From NCBI GenBank assembly GCA_030833845.1, contig JAURGK010000014.1, forward strand, positions 1 to 56,635: a stretch of DNA of 56,635 nt. Reading direction: 5' to 3'. Below the pieces are notes generated by a model. The model did not search any database. It was not told where the DNA came from and saw only the letters and a list, made by a program, of their open reading frames with translations. This DNA is from Crocinitomicaceae bacterium (GTDB lineage: Bacteria > Bacteroidota > Bacteroidia > Flavobacteriales_D > Crocinitomicaceae). This document shows positions 36,749-45,244 of the stretch, one piece after another; position 1 is the first letter of the stretch, and every line of letters starts with the position of its first letter. The position numbers were made by a program, and so were the translations under genes.

Positions 36749-36766
36749 GCTTAGTTTTTAGTAACA

Positions 36767-36797
36767 AAAAAACCCCGAAGCAACTTCGGGGTTTTTT
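36767..36797. terminator. Bidirectional intrinsic terminator between the PKD gene and tRNA-Phe
   Basis: AAAAAACCCCGAAG (36767-36780) pairs perfectly with CTTCGGGGTTTTTT (36784-36797) across a CAA loop. It serves the PKD gene on plus and the tRNA gene on minus. Confidence 0.92.
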
Positions 36798-36801
36798 GTA
36801 G

Positions 36802-36874
36802 TGGTACCTCCAGGAATCGAACCAGGGACACAAGGATTTTCAGTCCTTTGCTCTACCAACTGAGCTAAGGTACC
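36802..36874 (-). tRNA. tRNA-Phe (anticodon GAA)
   Basis: The minus strand folds as a 73-nt cloverleaf: acceptor GGTACCT pairs with AGGTACC, D arm TAGCTCAGTTGGTAGAGC, anticodon loop CTGAAAA with GAA, T arm with GGTTCGATTCC, discriminator A. The CCA end is not encoded. A promoter precedes it and a terminator follows directly, so it is a single-gene unit. Confidence 0.97.
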
Positions 36875-36889
36875 AGCTATTGGTGGATG

Positions 36890-36921
36890 CAAATTTAATA
36901 CTTTTTTACCGTTTTACACAA
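36890..36921 (-). promoter_or_regulatory. Promoter TTG-N21-TAAATTTG for tRNA-Phe
   Basis: On the minus strand the TTG (36919-36921) lies 21 bases from TAAATTTG (36890-36897). The transcript would start about 12 bases before the mature tRNA end. Confidence 0.6.
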
Positions 36922-36953
36922 GTACAAAATCAAAAAAGTTCAAAAAAGCTCCT

Positions 36954-36961
36954 TAATTTTG
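36954..36961 (+). promoter_or_regulatory. Promoter -7 box TAATTTTG for coaX
   Basis: This is an exact TAnnTTTG match. With a start four bases after the box, transcription begins at 36965, the A of the coaX ATG, so the message would be leaderless. An in-frame TTG at 36959 lies inside the box and is excluded. Confidence 0.55.
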
Positions 36962-36964
36962 AAT

Positions 36965-37684
36965 ATGAGCGCTACAAATCAGGTTTACCTTATCGATGCC
37001 GGAAATACACATATAAAATTGGCGCTCGTTCAAAATGGTGTCATCCAACAAGTTGAGCGCCTTGAGCAAGCAAAATTCAACATCAATCTTCTCGATCGTA
37101 ACATCCCTGCAGCCTGTTCGTCTGTACTTGATGAAAAATTACTCTTAGATATTCGCACTTATTTTTCTCAAGTATTGGAAATAACCTCTCACATGGATCT
37201 TCCTTTTGAAATGGTCTATCAAACTCCGCAAACATTAGGCATGGACCGGCTATGCAATGCAGCGGCATTGGCCATGAAGAATACTGGTGTGCCAAGGCTA
37301 GCTATTGACCTTGGAACATGCATTAAATTTGATTTTTTAAGTGCCAATAACCAATATTTAGGGGGGTCAATTGCTCCGGGCTTAGCAATGCGCGCTCGCG
37401 CCATGGCGCAATTTACTTCAAAATTGAAGCAAATCGATGTTGTTCCAACACAGAAGCTGATTGGTTCAAGTAGTGAAGAATCCCTTCAAATTGGGGCATT
37501 TGTGGGGTGGCAAAGGGAAATTGAAGGCATGATCCAAGCGTATTTGCAACAATATCCAGACCTTGTGGTGTATCTTACTGGTGGCGACGCCCCTTATTTT
37601 GAATTAGGCCAAAAAAATGGCATCTTTGTACAGCAAAATTTAACCCTCGAAGGAATCTTCGCTCTTTATCAAGCAAATGCATAA
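36965..37684 (+). CDS. coaX: Type III pantothenate kinase
   Basis: The 239-residue ASKHA-fold kinase phosphorylates pantothenate in the first step of coenzyme A synthesis. Motifs: LIDAGNTHIKLAL (phosphate 1), LGMDRLCNAAAL, AIDLGTCIKFDF and LGGSIAPGLAMRARAM. The window also has panB, upstream in the same route. It overlaps the following outer-membrane gene by 8 bases, an arrangement common in Bacteroidota coaX neighbourhoods. Confidence 0.93.
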   Translation: MSATNQVYLIDAGNTHIKLALVQNGVIQQVERLEQAKFNINLLDRNIPAACSSVLDEKLLLDIRTYFSQVLEITSHMDLPFEMVYQTPQTLGMDRLCNAAALAMKNTGVPRLAIDLGTCIKFDFLSANNQYLGGSIAPGLAMRARAMAQFTSKLKQIDVVPTQKLIGSSSEESLQIGAFVGWQREIEGMIQAYLQQYPDLVVYLTGGDAPYFELGQKNGIFVQQNLTLEGIFALYQANA

Positions 37685-39014
37685 ACTCATCGTCCTACTT
37701 AGCAGCTTTCTCACCGTTTGTAACTTTTATTCCCAGTCAATTACTGCTGAACCTGCGAGCTTTTATGGTCTGGGAGAAATGAGCGCCAAAGGGCATGGCA
37801 TTTTCGATGCTTTAGGCAAAAACACCATCAATGTTTTTGACTCCTCTATTTTGAATCATTACAATCCAGCGACCTACAACAGACTCAGCAAAGGCGCCAC
37901 CCTATATACAGTGAGCTTACATTCAAGACAATCTTGGTATAGCAATGCAAGTACGCAACAATTTGCTGCCACACCCATGGTAGAGCAATTTACTCTTGGT
38001 TTTAAAATTCGCAAGCAAATGGGTATGTCATTTGGCCTTAGGCCCTTTAGTGCCCGTGGATACCAAATTGCAGAAACTATTTTTACTGGGCTAGATTCTA
38101 TCTATTATATCTACAACGGAAAAGGGGCTATTCAAGATCTATACCTAGGCTATTCCTTAGGACTCATTGAAAAACCTACAACTAAATGGGCCATTGGTGC
38201 CAATGCATCATATCTTTTTGGCACACTCATCAATGAGCGCACCTCAGAATTACTCACCGGGTCTACAAATGCCGGAGGCCTAGAACGGAACTCTTTGGTA
38301 ATGCGTGCATTTTATACGGAGTTTGGTACCTATTTCACACAGCAACTTGGCAAAAAACACAGCATTGGTCTGAGTGCGGTTTACCAGCCAGCACTTAACC
38401 TAGGCGCGGACTTTCAAAAAGAACTTTACAGTTCTGCCACCATTGGTGTGCCAGCAAGCTTCGATACCATATTGGTTTCCTCAGATGCCTTTTCAGCACA
38501 ATTGTCTGAGTCAATGCAGTTCGGTTTCAATTATGCTTGGAAACTACCCACCTACAAGCGTCAAACTCGAGAATTACACCCTCAATTGCAGCTTTTTGGA
38601 AGCTTGAGTCAGTTTGGTGCTATGCGCCAAAATGCTTCTTTGATCACTGGTTTTGATCAACAAGCCTACCAAAGAATCAGCTTCGGGATGCAATACCAGC
38701 CCGAGCTCAAAGTAGTAGAAAACATCGCCACGCTCAAAGGATTTGAAAAAATGACCTATCGTTTTGGATACTACCAACAAACCTTGCCGTATACCAACAA
38801 CAACCTCCAGTATAGCGAACAAGGAATCACGCTGGGAGTGGGCATTCCATTGTTAGCACAGGTTTCTTTATCATCGCTAAATGTTGGCCTTACCTTGGGT
38901 CAGCGCACCCTTGAAAGTGGGATTTGGAAAGAACAATTTATTGGTGCCCGCTTTAGTTTAATCATGGCACCTTCAAACTTTGAAAAATGGTTCCGCAAGC
39001 GCCAGTTAGATTAA
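37677..39014 (+). CDS. Outer-membrane beta-barrel protein, unknown function
   Basis: The 445-residue protein has a signal peptide (MHKLIVLLSSFLTVCNFYSQ) and a body of alternating hydrophobic/polar strands, with NHYNPATYNRL near the N-terminus, resembling the NPA segment of FadL-like barrels. It sits between coaX and the lptC-like gene, overlapping the first by 8 bases and the second by one. The position suggests envelope biogenesis, but the function is not readable. Confidence 0.75.
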   Translation: MHKLIVLLSSFLTVCNFYSQSITAEPASFYGLGEMSAKGHGIFDALGKNTINVFDSSILNHYNPATYNRLSKGATLYTVSLHSRQSWYSNASTQQFAATPMVEQFTLGFKIRKQMGMSFGLRPFSARGYQIAETIFTGLDSIYYIYNGKGAIQDLYLGYSLGLIEKPTTKWAIGANASYLFGTLINERTSELLTGSTNAGGLERNSLVMRAFYTEFGTYFTQQLGKKHSIGLSAVYQPALNLGADFQKELYSSATIGVPASFDTILVSSDAFSAQLSESMQFGFNYAWKLPTYKRQTRELHPQLQLFGSLSQFGAMRQNASLITGFDQQAYQRISFGMQYQPELKVVENIATLKGFEKMTYRFGYYQQTLPYTNNNLQYSEQGITLGVGIPLLAQVSLSSLNVGLTLGQRTLESGIWKEQFIGARFSLIMAPSNFEKWFRKRQLD

Positions 39015-39574
39015 TGCTAGGGGGCAATAACACAGCCTTATTGGGGGTTCTCGTTGCATTGCTATTTGGCTGTCAAAACGATGTGGCCTTGGTTCAAAAA
39101 ATAAGTTTTCAGGCAGATGCTCCAACTGAGAGCACCAAAGATTTGGTTCTTACCTATGCCGAGGCTGGCTATGCTCGGGTAGAAATCCATGCTGCTTTGG
39201 CCGAAACCTACCGCAACAACCTACAAGTTACAAAGATTAAAGACAGCCTGAAGGTTTATTTCTTCAATGAAAAGGGAGATATCGTCTCTACCTTAAGTGC
39301 CTTGTATGGGCAAATCAACTACAATACTGGACAACTCTTGGTTAAGGATTCGGTCAGGCTTTACAATCATAAAAAGAAGCAAACTTTAGAAACAGAGGTG
39401 CTTTATTGGGATCAGAAAGACAGCAGCATTTATACAAAATCTGCAGTGATTGTGCGTTCACCAAAAGGTAAACTTTTCGGCAAAGGCATACGCACCAAAC
39501 AAGATTTTAGTAATTACGTAATTTTAGAACCAGTGGGTTCTTGGCAAATAGACAAAAATCAAACAATCGAATAA
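39014..39574 (+). CDS. lptC: LptC-like LPS export lipoprotein
   Basis: The 186-residue protein has a lipoprotein-type signal (ALLGVLVALLFGC, Cys near residue 20) and repeated short beta strands of the LptC/OstA type (LKVYFFNEKGDIVSTLSA, LETEVLYWDQKDSSIYTKSAV). LptC passes lipopolysaccharide from the LptBFG extractor toward LptA. I chose the ATG at 39014, which overlaps the previous stop (TAATG) and starts the lipoprotein signal. An ATG at 38987 would add nine residues. Confidence 0.82.
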   Translation: MLGGNNTALLGVLVALLFGCQNDVALVQKISFQADAPTESTKDLVLTYAEAGYARVEIHAALAETYRNNLQVTKIKDSLKVYFFNEKGDIVSTLSALYGQINYNTGQLLVKDSVRLYNHKKKQTLETEVLYWDQKDSSIYTKSAVIVRSPKGKLFGKGIRTKQDFSNYVILEPVGSWQIDKNQTIE

Positions 39575-39575
39575 A

Positions 39576-39821
39576 ATGGCTCAAAAAGACTTCATTTCCA
39601 AATACAATCATTTTTCTGGTTATCTATGGCTTGCCATTGCAGCAGTTAGCTTTTGTGTGATCACCTTTAAAATATTTTCTGAGGGTGCTCAAACTTGGTT
39701 GCCCTATTATATCATTCCTGTCATGGCACTGCTCACCTACGGGCTTAAAAAATGGATGATGCAACGCATGCAAAAGCATCTTAAAGAAATGGCCGAGCAA
39801 CGCGAAAGTTCTAAACAGTAA
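39576..39821 (+). CDS. Small two-helix membrane protein
   Basis: The 81-residue protein has two predicted transmembrane helices (about residues 15-33 and 42-58) and a basic, helical C-terminal tail (KKWMMQRMQKHLKEMAEQRE). I recognise no family. It begins one base after lptC, which suggests an envelope role or a partner for LPS export, but this is inferred from position only. Confidence 0.7.
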   Translation: MAQKDFISKYNHFSGYLWLAIAAVSFCVITFKIFSEGAQTWLPYYIIPVMALLTYGLKKWMMQRMQKHLKEMAEQRESSKQ

Positions 39822-39850
39822 CAAAAGATCAAATTGTTGTTCCTTACTAA

Positions 39851-42334
39851 GTGAAACTACCCGTCCTCCTCTTCTTTATTTTCATTCCGGCTTTGTTTTT
39901 TGGACAAAGGCTCTTGAGTGGATTCATTACAAATGAACAAAACATCCCTCTGGCTGGTGCTGAGATTTTTGTTAAAAATGCCTCAGATTTGCGCACTATT
40001 GCCGATCAAAATGGCTACTACGAAATGTACTTAAATCCCGGTGAATATTACCTGGTATATACAGCAGATGGCTATCAAGATAGGGAATCGTACTTGGGCA
40101 TGCGAGATGCGGACACCAAAAGGGATATACAACTTTTTGCAATGAAACTTTCTGAAGTTGCCGATGTGAAAGTGAGCGCAAAAAAATACAACGTTGGGCG
40201 CGATAAAATCTTAAAGGTGGTAGCGCATCGTAGTCAACTCAATCAATGGGCCTATCCGCACGAGGTAGATGTTTACATTAAAGCCACTGAACAACGAGAC
40301 CAACTCTCAAAGGAAAACCCTAAGGCTCAAGAAAAAAAAGAAAAACAGGCTGCCCGTACCAATGAAGGGGATCTACTCGAGGAGTCGCCTCAAATTCCTG
40401 ATTGGATCAATAAACTACAACTTGTTGAGGTGGAATTGCATCGCGCCTATGCTCCTTCAAACCAAGTAAAGGAAATCCGAAATGCCTATAAATCTTTTGG
40501 AGATATCTCTCAATTGTATTACACCACGACGGTTAAATCTAATTTCAACTTTTTTGAGAACTTATTGCATCTCGATGACTTGCACCAAACCCCTGTCAGC
40601 TCGCCTATTTCAGCTCCGGGAATTATTGCCTATAAATATAAATTTGAAGAGAAATACGAAGAAAATGGCCGCATGATTTCTAAAATCAAAATTACGCCTC
40701 GCAATACAGCCACCTCTACACTTGAAGGATATATTTGGATTATTGACAGCCTTTGGCTCATTCAAAAGTTAGACCTTACGATGAATAAAGGAAATTTATT
40801 GATCTATGATTATTTTCGAATTCAACAAGATTATGACATTCAGGGAGATACGCTTTGTGTATTGAAAAATCAATTATTGACCTACGGCGTTAAGTATAAA
40901 AATGAAGTAAGCCAATGTAAAACTGAGGCTGTTTTCAGTAATTATAATTTTGATCCTAATTTCACTAAAAAATCCTTCAATGCAGAGGTTGCCATTACCA
41001 ACCAAGAGGCTTATGATCGAGATAGCACTTACTGGACCCAAAAAAGGGCTATTGCGCTGACTGCAGAAGAAATAAAATTCATACGAGCCAAGGATTCTAT
41101 CGCAGAATTCTATAATAGAAAGGAATACCTAGACAGCATTGATGCCGTTTTCAATAAGGTCACTGCTCTGAAAGTATTATGGTTTGGCGTTGACCACCGC
41201 AACCGAGACAAAAAACAACAGTGGACCATCGGATCAGTAGCCTCTTTTGTTCAGCCCATCTATATTGCCGGGCCAAGATTGGCCCCAAGTTTTGATTATT
41301 TCAAAAAATGGCAAGACGAGCGCACCTTAGATTCCTACACACGATTATCCTATGGACTATTGAACGGCGACTGGAAGGGAGATACATGGTGGAAATATCG
41401 ATTTGACCCCTTTCATTTCGGTTTTTTAAGGGTGGCTGTAACGCACGATTTTGACGTCATTAGAGGCTTTGATGCAATCACACAAATTTACAAGCGAGAC
41501 AACTTCTTTGAATCCACCAAATTAAATCTAAATTTAGAATACGAATTGTTCAATGGATTTTATGCCTACGCCAATTCTCAATTCACTAAAAGACGTAGCA
41601 TTGAAGGTTACGAATTTTTAAATGGTATAGATTCTACCTTGGCAAATAATGATCCGCTTGCCTTTGATCCCTACGATGCATACATCATCAATTTCGGTGC
41701 ATCCTACACTCCAGGACAACGCTACATGAGAGAACCCCATAGAAAAGTAGTACTGGGTTCGGCCTACCCTACTTTTTCAATTCATTACGAACGTGGACTG
41801 CCTAAGGTATTCAATAGCGCCGTTGATCATGCCTACTTACAATTAGAGATGACGCAAAATTTTAAAATTGGCACCCTTGGTACTTCCGCCTATCGTGCAT
41901 CGGTGGGCAAATTTTTAAGCGCAAGAGCCATTTATGAACCAGACTATAAGTTTCAACGAAGAAGCGATCCAATATGGTTTTCCAATCCGCTTTATTCATT
42001 CCAAGGATTTGACACCATGCTGCGAACGATCGATTATGTAATGCAAGTGCATTACCTGCATCATGACAATGGAGCTATATTAAATAAGCTCCCTTATTTC
42101 AAAAAAACACGGATTGGGCTAGTCGTGGGCGGAGGCGCCATGTACATTAAAGAACACAACTGGCAACACTACGAATTATTAGGCGGATTAGAAAGAAACT
42201 TTAAATTGAGCAGACGAAGATTAAGAGTTGGTGTTTATGGCGTGATATCAGATGGAAATCAAATCACACCAAAAACAGCTTGGAAGATTTCCTTTGCAAT
42301 GCTTGATGATCGGAGTATGAAATGGAATTTCTAG
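39851..42334 (+). CDS. DUF5686 outer-membrane protein with carboxypeptidase-regulatory-like domain
   Basis: The 827-residue protein has a signal peptide (MKLPVLLFFIFIPALFFGQ), a CarboxypepD_reg-like domain (about 20-100; SGFITNEQNIPLAGAEIFVK, DQNGYYEMYLNPGEY), and a DUF5686 region that continues as a barrel to an aromatic C-terminus (MKWNF). The start is GTG at 39851; no in-frame ATG occurs before the conserved part. It is an integral outer-membrane protein of unknown substrate and is not a TonB receptor, since no plug is seen. It converges on lspA. Confidence 0.82.
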   Translation: MKLPVLLFFIFIPALFFGQRLLSGFITNEQNIPLAGAEIFVKNASDLRTIADQNGYYEMYLNPGEYYLVYTADGYQDRESYLGMRDADTKRDIQLFAMKLSEVADVKVSAKKYNVGRDKILKVVAHRSQLNQWAYPHEVDVYIKATEQRDQLSKENPKAQEKKEKQAARTNEGDLLEESPQIPDWINKLQLVEVELHRAYAPSNQVKEIRNAYKSFGDISQLYYTTTVKSNFNFFENLLHLDDLHQTPVSSPISAPGIIAYKYKFEEKYEENGRMISKIKITPRNTATSTLEGYIWIIDSLWLIQKLDLTMNKGNLLIYDYFRIQQDYDIQGDTLCVLKNQLLTYGVKYKNEVSQCKTEAVFSNYNFDPNFTKKSFNAEVAITNQEAYDRDSTYWTQKRAIALTAEEIKFIRAKDSIAEFYNRKEYLDSIDAVFNKVTALKVLWFGVDHRNRDKKQQWTIGSVASFVQPIYIAGPRLAPSFDYFKKWQDERTLDSYTRLSYGLLNGDWKGDTWWKYRFDPFHFGFLRVAVTHDFDVIRGFDAITQIYKRDNFFESTKLNLNLEYELFNGFYAYANSQFTKRRSIEGYEFLNGIDSTLANNDPLAFDPYDAYIINFGASYTPGQRYMREPHRKVVLGSAYPTFSIHYERGLPKVFNSAVDHAYLQLEMTQNFKIGTLGTSAYRASVGKFLSARAIYEPDYKFQRRSDPIWFSNPLYSFQGFDTMLRTIDYVMQVHYLHHDNGAILNKLPYFKKTRIGLVVGGGAMYIKEHNWQHYELLGGLERNFKLSRRRLRVGVYGVISDGNQITPKTAWKISFAMLDDRSMKWNF

Positions 42335-42351
42335 TTCCAATTAGCTGCGCA

Positions 42352-43008
42352 CTAATTGCTACTTTCTTTTTTTGGAAAGAATTTTTTCTGACGTATGATA
42401 GCCCATATCAGGCCCACCGAGATACAAGCATCTGCTAAGTTCCAAATGGCAGGGAATACCTCGCTACCGCCTAAAAGAGGCAATTTATCTGGCCATCGTA
42501 CATTGAATTGAAACATATCCACCACATTGCCTAGAAGAAAACCTTGATGCCTCAACTCAACCGAATATTTAAAATGACCTGCTGAGCATAGGGCCTCCTT
42601 ACCACTTCCCGGCATTTGATTGAATGCAATACAAGGATCTACACTAAAAAATAAGTCATAAAACATCGAATCCATAAGATTGCCTGCAGCACCTGCCAAA
42701 ACTAGAGATACGACCACTAGAAATTCTTTGGTGGCACCCAACTTGACTTGCTTCAATAAATAACGAACAATAACAATAATCGCTGCAATTCTAAACAAGC
42801 TCAAAAATAGCTTGGCCCAAATACTAGCTCCAAAAGTTTGGCCAAAGGCCATCCCAGGATTTTCGGTATAATGTAAGATAAACCAATTTCCTATCAAAGG
42901 TTGAAATTCACCCGGGGCGAAATTAATTTTAATGTACAGTTTGATAAGTTGGTCTAAGAAAAGTAAAATGCAGACCAACGCAGCACCGAAGACAAGTTGC
43001 TTTCTCAC
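42352..43008 (-). CDS. lspA: Lipoprotein signal peptidase (signal peptidase II)
   Basis: The 218-residue inner-membrane aspartyl protease cleaves prolipoproteins after lipidation. Signatures: LFLDQLIKLYIK, TENPGMAFG, GAAGNLMDSMFYD, catalytic Asp in GNVVDMFQF, and second catalytic Asp in PAIWNLADACI. A periplasmic insertion of about 45 residues lies between the GNLMD motif and the first catalytic Asp, as in other Bacteroidota. The start is GTG at 43006-43008. It follows the dksA-like gene by 3 bases. Confidence 0.93.
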   Translation of the reverse strand: MRKQLVFGAALVCILLFLDQLIKLYIKINFAPGEFQPLIGNWFILHYTENPGMAFGQTFGASIWAKLFLSLFRIAAIIVIVRYLLKQVKLGATKEFLVVVSLVLAGAAGNLMDSMFYDLFFSVDPCIAFNQMPGSGKEALCSAGHFKYSVELRHQGFLLGNVVDMFQFNVRWPDKLPLLGGSEVFPAIWNLADACISVGLIWAIIRQKKFFPKKESSN

Positions 43009-43011
43009 TAT

Positions 43012-43392
43012 CTACTTTTGGGCATTTTTGGCATCAATAGACATGGTAGCATGTGGGACTAGGCGCAAGCGTTCTTTTGGAATGAGTGTACCCGTAATTC
43101 GACATACACCGTAAGTTTTATTTTCAATGCGCATGAGTGCATTGTTTAGACTTTGAATGAATTTTTCTTGACGTGCAGCAAGCTGTGCTACTTCTTCTCT
43201 TGAAAGTGTTTCAGAACCATCCTCCATCATGTTGAAGGTGCGGCCAGTATCATCGGTTCCATGGTCATCGGAATGAGATAATGAACCTTTTAACAAATCG
43301 AAATCTTCGTGTGCTTCTTTGAGCTTTTCCAAAATGAGTGTCTTGAATTCAGCAAGATCGGTGTCTGAATATCGGTTTATTGACTTTTCCAT
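43012..43392 (-). CDS. DksA/TraR-family protein with degenerate zinc finger
   Basis: The 126-residue protein has an N-terminal coiled-coil hairpin (about 10-85, acidic, with SETLSREEVAQLAARQEKF) and the DksA C-terminal segment YGVCRITGTLIPKERLRLVPHAT. Only one cysteine remains of the four in the C4 zinc finger. DksA binds RNA polymerase through its secondary channel; a Cys-poor form may still do so. The ATG at 43392 is used, since the longer frame begins with a TTG. It forms a unit with lspA. Confidence 0.85.
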   Translation of the reverse strand: MEKSINRYSDTDLAEFKTLILEKLKEAHEDFDLLKGSLSHSDDHGTDDTGRTFNMMEDGSETLSREEVAQLAARQEKFIQSLNNALMRIENKTYGVCRITGTLIPKERLRLVPHATMSIDAKNAQK

Positions 43393-43418
43393 GGGTATTC
43401 TATTCAAAAAGTGGAAAG

Positions 43419-43447
43419 CAAATATATCATTTTTTACCTATCAACAA
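43419..43447 (-). promoter_or_regulatory. Promoter TTG-N18-TATATTTG for dksA-like/lspA
   Basis: On the minus strand the TTG (43445-43447) lies 18 bases from TATATTTG (43419-43426). The predicted leader to the ATG at 43392 is about 22 nt. Confidence 0.6.
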
Positions 43448-43540
43448 CTTGGATTTTGCACAATTAACACAGGTTTTACATCTTTTTAAACAATATTGGT
43501 GACTTATTCACATGTGCTCTTTAAACTACACAAGATTTGG

Positions 43541-43548
43541 TAATTTTG
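43541..43548 (+). promoter_or_regulatory. Promoter -7 box TAATTTTG for the DUF6427 gene
   Basis: This is an exact TAnnTTTG match. A start four bases after it falls on 43552, the G of the GTG start codon, giving a leaderless message. The box decides against the in-frame TTG at 43537. Confidence 0.5.
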
Positions 43549-43551
43549 ATT

Positions 43552-44529
43552 GTGATTCGTTTGTTCTTGGATAACCGTGTTTGGGTACTTTTATTTTTGC
43601 CTTTTATTGTGGCAATATATCTCGTTTTTAGCACCTTCGGATACGAAACTCAATTCGGTCAAGCCTCGCTCACAAGCCTTATCTCTCCTTTTTTGAAGGG
43701 TTTTCCAATTGCGCACAATATTGCCCATTTCCTCATGTTGTTGGCCAATGCTATTCTTCTCAATTGGGTTTTCAATAGCAATGAATTTCTAGAGAAGAAC
43801 ACCTACATGGTGAGTTTGCTGTATATCATTATTATGAGTTTTTTTCACAACTGGGGAGAACCCAGTTGGTTGTTTGTGGCGCATTTATTTGCAATTCTTG
43901 GCACAGGTATTTTGTTTCGCATCAAACCCCAACATAATGCAAAAAAGCAAGTTTTCAATGCCAGCTTTCTCTTTGGCATTAGTATATTTTTTGAGATCAG
44001 TTTAATTTTCATTCTTCCCGTCTTACTGCTACTTATTATCAACATTCGAGGGCTACAAATCCGAGAAGTATTACTGCTTTTCATTGGTTTACTCCTCCCG
44101 ACTTTCTTTCTATGGATCCTTTCCATGTTTAGCTCCTATCATTGGCCGGTAGTAGGTATTCCAAACGTTCAAATAGTTGCATTCAGCGGGGCAGAAATTG
44201 CCAATTTAACAGTCATTGTTTTGCTTTTTGTATTTAGTATTTTGGGCTTGCGTGCTCGCCTTTCTAAAGCATCATTACGCTTAAAAAAACAAGCGCAAAC
44301 CCTAACTATTTTAATGCTTTACCTCATTATTATTGGCCTAGGAGCATTTGTGTTTTATGGGCAAACTGCCTTATTGAGTTTACTTGCCATTCCTTTTGGA
44401 TTCTATTTCACCTATGCCCTATTGAGCAGTAGTCTAGGGGTGAGCTCACATTTGTTCTTTTATCTTTTGTTCACTTTTTCTGTATTAAAATACATCTTCT
44501 TTTACCGTTTGGGTGCTGACTATTACTAA
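43552..44529 (+). CDS. DUF6427-type polytopic membrane protein
   Basis: The 325-residue protein has nine or ten hydrophobic segments and few charged residues. Layout and length fit the DUF6427 family of Bacteroidota, whose function is unknown. Segments include FLPFIVAIYLVFSTFGYE, HNWGEPSWLFVAHLFAILG and the C-terminal YYLLF-type helix. I place the start at GTG 43552 because the promoter box covers the bases just before it. The stop TAA is also the first bases of the purQ promoter. Confidence 0.7.
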   Translation: MIRLFLDNRVWVLLFLPFIVAIYLVFSTFGYETQFGQASLTSLISPFLKGFPIAHNIAHFLMLLANAILLNWVFNSNEFLEKNTYMVSLLYIIIMSFFHNWGEPSWLFVAHLFAILGTGILFRIKPQHNAKKQVFNASFLFGISIFFEISLIFILPVLLLLIINIRGLQIREVLLLFIGLLLPTFFLWILSMFSSYHWPVVGIPNVQIVAFSGAEIANLTVIVLLFVFSILGLRARLSKASLRLKKQAQTLTILMLYLIIIGLGAFVFYGQTALLSLLAIPFGFYFTYALLSSSLGVSSHLFFYLLFTFSVLKYIFFYRLGADYY

Positions 44530-44534
44530 CTTTG
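44527..44534 (+). promoter_or_regulatory. Promoter -7 box TAACTTTG for purQ-purD
   Basis: This is an exact TAnnTTTG match whose first three bases are the TAA stop of the preceding gene. The predicted leader is about 17 nt. A TTTG lies 15 bases upstream, shorter than the usual spacing. Confidence 0.5.
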
Positions 44535-44554
44535 TACTCTCTTAAAATTTAAAA

Positions 44555-45244
44555 ATGAAATTTGGCGTTGTAACTTTTCCCGGATCCAATTGTGACCAAG
44601 ACATGGTCTATGTGCTCAGAGATTTAATGGGGCAAGATGTTGTTGAACTTTGGCATAAAGATACCGACCTCAAAGGAGCTCAATTTATAGTCTTGCCGGG
44701 AGGGTTTTCTTATGGAGACTACCTGCGCTCTGGTGCAATTGCAAAGTTTTCTCCAATTATGGAGTCTGTCATTGCCCATGCCAACAACGGAGGCTATGTG
44801 ATGGGTATTTGCAATGGTTTTCAGATTCTCACCGAATCAGGATTGCTTGAAGGAGCGCTATTGCACAACGACTCACAAAAATTCATTTGCAAGAATGTTT
44901 TCTTAAAACCAATGAGTAAGAGTGCTGCACCTACTCAAGAACTAGACGCAAACAAAACCTACCAAATTCCAATTGCACACGGCGAAGGTCGATATTACGC
45001 CGACGAAGCAACGCTAGCTTCACTGCAGGCAAATGATCAAATTTTATTTGCATATTGTGATGCTGAAGGTCATATTGCACAAGAATCTAATCCAAACGGC
45101 TCCTTGTTGCATATTGCCGGCATTACCAATAAAAATAAAAACGTTTTTGGCATGATGCCGCATCCGGAGCGTGCTGCAGACAAGCACCTCAATAACATTG
45201 ATGGGCTGCATATTTTTGAATCCATTTTAGCACATTGTTCATGA
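44555..45244 (+). CDS. purQ: Phosphoribosylformylglycinamidine synthase glutaminase subunit PurQ
   Basis: The 229-residue class I glutaminase supplies ammonia to PurL. Motifs: VVTFPGSNCDQD, VLPGGFSYGDYLRSGAIAKF, the nucleophile Cys in MGICNGFQIL, PIAHGEGRYYA, and the His-Glu pair in GMMPHPERAAD. It belongs to the three-part PurS-PurQ-PurL system, with purS at 14793. The stop overlaps the purD start in ATGA. Confidence 0.96.
   Translation: MKFGVVTFPGSNCDQDMVYVLRDLMGQDVVELWHKDTDLKGAQFIVLPGGFSYGDYLRSGAIAKFSPIMESVIAHANNGGYVMGICNGFQILTESGLLEGALLHNDSQKFICKNVFLKPMSKSAAPTQELDANKTYQIPIAHGEGRYYADEATLASLQANDQILFAYCDAEGHIAQESNPNGSLLHIAGITNKNKNVFGMMPHPERAADKHLNNIDGLHIFESILAHCS

Noticed and set aside
36802..36874. 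tRNA-Phe as an attachment site for an integrated element.
   Set aside because: No integrase, no repeat of the tRNA 3' end, and ordinary genes on both sides.
43504..43512. TTATTCACA, a match to the DnaA-box consensus, in the A/T-rich gap between the dksA-like and DUF6427 genes.
   Set aside because: It is a single copy, with no cluster of boxes, no dnaA or other origin-linked gene, and the gap is already explained by two promoters.
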